Part shown: one piece after another, positions 7,641 to 9,844 of the stretch
Layout of the letters: the number at the start of each line of letters is the position of its first letter
Numbering within the stretch: position 1 is the stretch's first letter
NCBI GenBank assembly: GCA_903939355.1
Contig: CAJAHC010000159.1
Location: 1 to 9,844 of the forward strand
Direction of reading: 5' to 3'
From: an uncultured Methylococcaceae bacterium
GTDB taxonomy: Bacteria; Pseudomonadota; Gammaproteobacteria; Methylococcales; Methylomonadaceae
Length of the DNA stretch: 9,844 nt
Translations under genes and position numbers: made by a program
The notes under the pieces: model-generated
The model's database searches: none
The model's input: only the letters and a program-made list of their open reading frames with translations
Told to the model about the DNA's origin: nothing

Positions 7641-8816
7641 ATGAATAATCCCATGTCTGTTCCTTGCTGGAGACTGTCAGGTTTTTATTTTTTTTATTTT
7701 GCAGCATTAGGTTGTTTTATACCTTATTGGGGGCTCTATTTAAAAGATAGTGGTTTCACCCCTCTCGAAATTGGCGAGCTTTCTGCTTGGTTAGTTGCTA
7801 CAAAAATAATATCACCCAACTTATGGGGTTGGTTAGCAGACTACATCGGAAAAAGTTTAAGTATCATTCGCTTCACCTCATTTTTTGCCGCCTTACTTTT
7901 TTTCGGTTTTATATTTACACATAATTATTTCTGGTTTGCTGTCATAACAATAGCTTTTAGTTTTTTCTGGAATGCAGTGTTACCTCAATTTGAGGCGGCC
8001 ACTTTATTTCACTTAAGAAACAACTCTCATCGTTACAGTCAAATAAGGCTCTGGGGCTCAATTGGGTTTATTCTCACTGTGCTAGGTACCGGCTGGTTAA
8101 TCGATAAACAGCCTATCAAACTGTTACCATTTATCATTATTGCCTTCTTGATTTGTAATTGGTGGGTATCGCTAATAACGCCCGATGCAAAAAAAATCAG
8201 CACCAAACCCCTCCTCTTAAGCCTTGGGAGCATACTAAAGAAACCCGAAGTAATCGCTTTCTTTACCGTCAATATACTGATTCAGATTGCTCACTCACCT
8301 TACTACGTCTTTTATTCGATTTATTTAAAAAACCATCATTACTCAGCAACGATGACTGGTTTACTTTGGGCGCTTGGTGTCCTTGCCGAAATAGTTTTAT
8401 TTATGTACATGAAGCGTATATTGAACTATTTTTCGTTACGAACCATTTTATTACTGAGTCTTACTCTGTCTATCCTACGTTGGTTGATAATAGGTTGGTA
8501 TCCCGATTATTTAAGCCTGTTAATTATTGCTCAGTTATTACACGCCGCCAGCTTTGGAGGTATCCATATTGTAGCTATTCATCTCGTTCATCTTTATTTT
8601 GGCGAACAACACCAAGGAAAAGGTCAAGCCCTATACAGTAGCCTAAGCTTTGGTCTTGGCGGTGTAATAGGTAGCTTATATAGTGGCTATTATTGGGATT
8701 TACTAGGTTCAAAACTGGTCTTTTCATTAGCTGCCGGAATTTGCACAATTGCCTGTTTCATAACGCTTACCTGGATAGGTCGGGAAAATAAAAACAAAAT
8801 TACCGCGTTAGGTTAA
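7641..8816 (+). CDS. MFS transporter, HcaT / MFS_1-like type
   Basis: This inner-membrane permease has 391 residues and about twelve hydrophobic segments. It opens with RLSGFYFFYFAALGCFIPYWGLYLKDSGF (about 11-39), typical of the MFS_1-like family that includes HcaT (3-phenylpropionate) and nucleoside:H+ symporter relatives. An LWGWLADYIGK loop (about 61-71) corresponds to the MFS cytoplasmic loop 2-3. QIRLWGSIGFIL (about 134-145) and GKGQALYSSLSFGLGGVIGSLYSGYYWD near residues 330-357 are also family-typical. Substrate cannot be told from sequence. A homologous transporter sits after aroC in other gammaproteobacteria, so the placement is ancestral and not a recent insertion. The ATG at 7641 lacks a clear Shine-Dalgarno; Met5 (7653) is an alternative start. 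Codon use and base composition match its neighbours. Confidence 0.85.
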   Translation: MNNPMSVPCWRLSGFYFFYFAALGCFIPYWGLYLKDSGFTPLEIGELSAWLVATKIISPNLWGWLADYIGKSLSIIRFTSFFAALLFFGFIFTHNYFWFAVITIAFSFFWNAVLPQFEAATLFHLRNNSHRYSQIRLWGSIGFILTVLGTGWLIDKQPIKLLPFIIIAFLICNWWVSLITPDAKKISTKPLLLSLGSILKKPEVIAFFTVNILIQIAHSPYYVFYSIYLKNHHYSATMTGLLWALGVLAEIVLFMYMKRILNYFSLRTILLLSLTLSILRWLIIGWYPDYLSLLIIAQLLHAASFGGIHIVAIHLVHLYFGEQHQGKGQALYSSLSFGLGGVIGSLYSGYYWDLLGSKLVFSLAAGICTIACFITLTWIGRENKNKITALG

Positions 8817-8822
8817 AATAAG

Positions 8823-8836
8823 CCAACCTCTGTTGG
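8823..8836. repeat. Small hairpin between MFS gene and exbB
   Basis: CCAAC (8823-8827) pairs with GTTGG (8832-8836) around CTCT, 6 bp after the MFS stop. No T tract follows, so it is at best a weak pause or 3'-end structure. The adjoining GGGACAAT (8835-8842) repeats the left arm of the hairpin after aroC. Confidence 0.25.
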
Positions 8837-8894
8837 GACAATATATGTCTATCCTTACAGCACCAGTATCTCGTTTTACTCTATTGGAAGAAAA

Positions 8895-9509
8895 ATGTTT
8901 GAAATAATAAAAAGCGGTGGATGGATGATGTTACCCATTATTTTAAGCTCCATAACGGCTATGGGTATTGTTGTCGAACGTTTCTGGGCCTTACAAAGAA
9001 AAAAAATAATGCCACAAGAATTGGTTCCCCAAATCTGGAAATTATCTCACGATAAAAAGCTGGATGAAGGTGTCTTAAGACGCTTAAAAATCAGCTCACC
9101 ACTTGGCTGTATTTTAGCTGCAGGCCTCGCCAACAGACATCATGGCAGAGATGTTATGAAAGAATGTGTAGAAGAAACTGGACGCAAGGTCGTGCATGAC
9201 TTAGAACGTTACCTTAATACACTAGGCACTATCGCAACAATCAGCCCGTTACTGGGCTTATTAGGAACCGTTTTTGGGATGATAGATATATTTTCTTCTT
9301 TGATGCAACATGGCTCTGGAGATCCTAGCGTTTTAGCGGGAGGCATATCAGTAGCGCTAATTACCACCGCTGCTGGTTTAACTGTGGGTATCCCCAGTTT
9401 AATTTTTCATCGCTATTTTGAACGATTAGTTGACGAGTATGTTGTTGATATGGAAGCAGAAGCCCTAAAACTAATAGATATTCTGCATGGAGACAGGGAG
9501 GCATCCTGA
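8895..9509 (+). CDS. exbB: MotA/TolQ/ExbB family proton channel subunit (ExbB-like)
   Basis: This is the pentameric inner-membrane subunit of a proton-driven motor. It has 204 residues. The N-terminal helix is about 10-27 (WMMLPIILSSITAMGIVV), followed by a cytoplasmic domain at 30-108. TM2 is about 109-132 (LGTIATISPLLGLLGTVFGMIDIF) and TM3 about 150-173 (GISVALITTAAGLTVGIPSLIFHR). The TM2 ISPLLGLLGTVFGMI and TM3 ALITTAAGLTVGIP stretches are the family's channel-lining motifs. It is shorter than E. coli ExbB (244). GGAAG at 8886-8890 is a good ribosome site. It overlaps the exbD-like gene by one base. No tonB, tolA or tolB is near, so whether it serves TonB, Tol-type or another partner is open. 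In related bacteria such pairs precede lipid A genes (msbA, lpxK). Confidence 0.92.
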   Translation: MFEIIKSGGWMMLPIILSSITAMGIVVERFWALQRKKIMPQELVPQIWKLSHDKKLDEGVLRRLKISSPLGCILAAGLANRHHGRDVMKECVEETGRKVVHDLERYLNTLGTIATISPLLGLLGTVFGMIDIFSSLMQHGSGDPSVLAGGISVALITTAAGLTVGIPSLIFHRYFERLVDEYVVDMEAEALKLIDILHGDREAS

Positions 9510-9844
9510 TGAATTTTCGTCATAAAAAAAGAGAAAAGCTCGATATTACATTGATATCAATGATCGATGTCTTATTTGTGCTATTACTGTTCTTTATGGT
9601 TTCCACAACTTTCAATCGAAACACGGAAGTCAAAATTACCCTTCCTGAAGCGAATGGAGCAAAAGCCCAAACTGCTCCAAAAATGGTGACTTTGACAATT
9701 GATGATAAAGGCAGTTACTTTCTAAAGAGTAGCGATGACTCCCCGCACGCATTAGTTAACAAGCAACTAGATACCTTAAAGCAGGAATTACTAAAACTGG
9801 CAGACCAATTCAAAGATCAACCATTTCTTATCAATGCTGATGGA
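9509..9844 (+). CDS. exbD: ExbD/TolR family protein, 3' end outside window
   Basis: The reading frame starts at ATG 9509, sharing the A of the exbB TGA stop (TGATG). GGGAGG at 9496-9501 is its ribosome site. It stays open for 112 codons to the window edge. Family members have about 130-145 residues, so only the C-terminal end is missing. The N-terminus is MNFRHKKREKLDITLISMID, then a single membrane helix at about 14-34 with the proton-carrying Asp20 in SMIDVLFVLLLFFM. LPEANG (45-50) and a periplasmic domain follow. The protein pairs with the ExbB-like subunit, two copies sitting inside its pentamer, to turn proton flow into force on a periplasmic partner. ExbD and TolR cannot be told apart here with certainty. 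Confidence 0.92.
   Translation, partial: MNFRHKKREKLDITLISMIDVLFVLLLFFMVSTTFNRNTEVKITLPEANGAKAQTAPKMVTLTIDDKGSYFLKSSDDSPHALVNKQLDTLKQELLKLADQFKDQPFLINADG

Noticed and set aside
8159..8641. 160-codon plus-strand frame inside the MFS gene
   Set aside because: It is out of frame with a clear membrane transporter, its translation has no recognisable domain, and no ribosome site precedes it.
1..9844. Mobile element, CRISPR array, prophage or defence island
   Set aside because: No transposase, integrase, repeat-spacer array, phage gene or defence-type domain is present, and gene order looks ancestral.

Overview
The window looks like ordinary chromosome of a low-GC gammaproteobacterium (roughly 40% G+C by eye). 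The evidence is a set of standard housekeeping genes in gammaproteobacterial order. nadB is divergent from an rpoE/algU-type sigma factor gene, which is followed by its anti-sigma factor and a MucD-like protease, as in pseudomonads and methanotrophs. prmB directly precedes aroC. An MFS transporter of the HcaT/MFS_1-like type lies between aroC and an exbB-exbD pair. The combination with a CDP-archaeol-synthase-like gene fits a Methylococcales-type methanotroph, but that placement is inference. I see no mobile element, CRISPR array, tRNA or rRNA, and no sign of recent transfer.

Layout. 1-257 is AT-rich with no supported gene. 258-761 (+) encodes a small membrane protein of the CDP-archaeol synthase (CarS) family, convergent with nadB at 821-2422 (-, L-aspartate oxidase). 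A 185-bp divergent spacer separates nadB from the envelope-stress block: rpoE (2608-3216), rseA/mucA-like (3209-3739) and mucD/degQ-like (3819-5228), all on +. No rseB/mucB or rseC is present. A 297-bp gene-free stretch follows, with a hairpin near its start and an AT-rich dyad near its end. Next comes prmB (5526-6458), one base from aroC (6460-7548). Then, after a hairpin, come an MFS permease (7641-8816) and the ExbB/TolQ-like and ExbD/TolR-like genes (8895-9509 and 9509 to the window edge, cut off).

How the genes work together. RpoE, RseA and MucD form an extracytoplasmic stress module: RseA should hold the sigma factor at the inner membrane, and the periplasmic protease deals with misfolded envelope proteins. 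PrmB methylates ribosomal protein L3 and AroC makes chorismate; the two are probably co-transcribed. ExbB and ExbD form a proton-driven inner-membrane motor whose partner gene is not visible here. NadB starts de novo NAD synthesis.

I did not find an undescribed biological system. The points most worth a second look are the archaeal-lipid-enzyme homologue in a bacterium, the sigma/anti-sigma module lacking RseB, and the unusual start region of rpoE.
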